Below are positions 63,289 to 64,000 of a stretch of 64,000 bases of DNA, piece after piece. Made by a program: the position numbers and the translations under genes. Below the pieces are notes generated by a model, which worked only from the letters and a program-made list of their open reading frames with translations, ran no database searches and had not been told where the DNA came from. Source of the DNA: Pseudomonas resinovorans NBRC 106553. Lineage in GTDB: Bacteria > Pseudomonadota > Gammaproteobacteria > Pseudomonadales > Pseudomonadaceae. Every line of letters starts with the position of its first letter. The stretch's first letter is position 1. Location: positions 4,402,001-4,466,000 of the forward strand of contig NC_021499.1 in NCBI RefSeq assembly GCF_000412695.1, read 5' to 3'.

Positions 63289-64000
63289 TCATGCACTCCC
63301 TGGCGCGCGCGTGGCCGCCTGCTTGGCCGCGCGCCCGCGCGGCCCGTGGAAATATTCCGCGATCCAGGGATCGGGGTTGGCGGCGACCACATCCAGGCTA
63401 TCGGCCACCAGCACCTGCTTGTGCGCCAGCACCGCCACCCGGTCGCAGATCGTGTAGAGGCTGTCCAGGTCGTGGGTCACCAGGAACACACTGAGCCCCA
63501 GGGCATCGCGCAGGGTCCTGATCAACTGGTCGAACGCCGCCGCGCCAATGGGGTCGAGCCCCGCCGTGGGTTCGTCGAGGAAGAGGATGTCCGGGTCCAG
63601 CGCCAGGGCGCGGCCCAGGGCCGCGCGCTTGACCATGCCGCCGGACAGCTCGCTGGGGTACTTGTCGCCGGCGTTGGCCGGCAGCCCCACCAGGGCCAGC
63701 TTGACCCGCGCCAGCGCGTCGGCGGCCTCGCGGGAAAGTTTGGCGTGCTCGATCAGCGGCAACGCGATGTTCTCGGCCACCGTCAGCGAAGAGAACAGCG
63801 CGCCCCGCTGGTAGAGCACGCCGAAGCGGCGCTCCAGGCGCGAACGCTGCTCGGCCGGCAGCGCCAGCAGTTCCTCGCCGAACACCAGTACGGTTCCGGC
63901 ATTGGCGCGGCGCAAGCCGAGGATGCAACGCAGCAACACCGACTTGCCGGTGCCCGAGCCGCCCACCACACCGAGCACCTCACCGCGCAGCAGGTCCAGG
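63289..64000 (-). CDS. ABC transporter ATPase, MlaF-like (partial, N-terminus outside window)
   Basis: The visible 236 residues contain Walker A GGSGTGKS, the Q-loop region RFGVLYQRGALFSSL, the ABC signature LSGGMVKRAALGRAL, Walker B DILFLDEPTAGLDP and the switch VTHDLDS. This is the pattern of the Ttg2A/MlaF/Mkl group that powers MCE transport. The start lies beyond the right edge; the membrane permease gene is expected further upstream or on the other side of it. Confidence 0.93.
   Translation of the reverse strand, partial: LDLLRGEVLGVVGGSGTGKSVLLRCILGLRRANAGTVLVFGEELLALPAEQRSRLERRFGVLYQRGALFSSLTVAENIALPLIEHAKLSREAADALARVKLALVGLPANAGDKYPSELSGGMVKRAALGRALALDPDILFLDEPTAGLDPIGAAAFDQLIRTLRDALGLSVFLVTHDLDSLYTICDRVAVLAHKQVLVADSLDVVAANPDPWIAEYFHGPRGRAAKQAATRAPGSA

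Overview
The window is chromosomal DNA of a high-GC gammaproteobacterium, almost certainly a Pseudomonas of the P. aeruginosa/resinovorans side of the genus. Three things point there: the flagellar gene order with sigma-54 and sigma-28 promoters, a complete arginine-transaminase (aruHI/aruRS) neighbourhood arranged as remembered for P. aeruginosa PAO1, and REP/REPIN-type intergenic repeats with GTAGGAGCGA ends.

Layout. 1-9235 (minus strand): flagellar rod, hook and ring genes in two sigma-54 operons, flgBCDE and flgFGHIJK; flgK runs off the left edge. 9236-9903: repeat-rich non-coding DNA. 9904-23383 (minus): arginine transaminase pathway region, with an enoyl-CoA hydratase, acyl-CoA dehydrogenase and CoA ligase upstream of aruI, aruH and a quinone-reductase-like gene, then an amino-acid permease and a sensory unit of response regulator, periplasmic binding protein and hybrid kinase. 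23468-28224: a TetR regulator, a polyamine-type binding protein, a class III aminotransferase, a LuxR regulator and an Ohr peroxidase. 28340-32809: second flagellar/chemotaxis block, cheV-cheR divergent from flgA-flgM-flgN-flgZ. 32846-36288: DUF2064 protein, MFS transporter and glutamate-polyamine ligase-like protein.

36466-57914 (minus) is the most unusual part: two tandem genes of about 10.3 kb for secreted RTX proteins of 3429 and 3436 aa. Each carries two animal-type haem peroxidase domains, RTX calcium-binding blocks, Ig-like linkers and a type I secretion-like C-terminus. All four haem pockets look intact. The 3' ends share about 1.34 kb that is identical by eye, including three 300-bp tandem repeats. 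Each gene also has the same leader architecture: a promoter with 17-bp spacing, a 29-30 codon reading frame ending in FHGPP plus two residues, a GC hairpin, and a 197-198 nt gap before the giant gene. No type I secretion genes are nearby.

58687-61760: organosulfur assimilation unit, a sigma-54 activator (SfnR-like) divergent from msuE-msuD, with a palindromic candidate activator site and a sigma-54 promoter between them. 61766-64000 (minus): an MCE-type lipid transport operon (ABC ATPase running off the right edge, MCE protein, auxiliary lipoprotein).

No tRNA, rRNA, CRISPR array, transposase or integrase was recognised. Most long reading frames opposite real genes are antisense shadows produced by GC-rich codon usage and were left out. 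All similarity statements come from reading the sequence and from memory of the families; no search was run.
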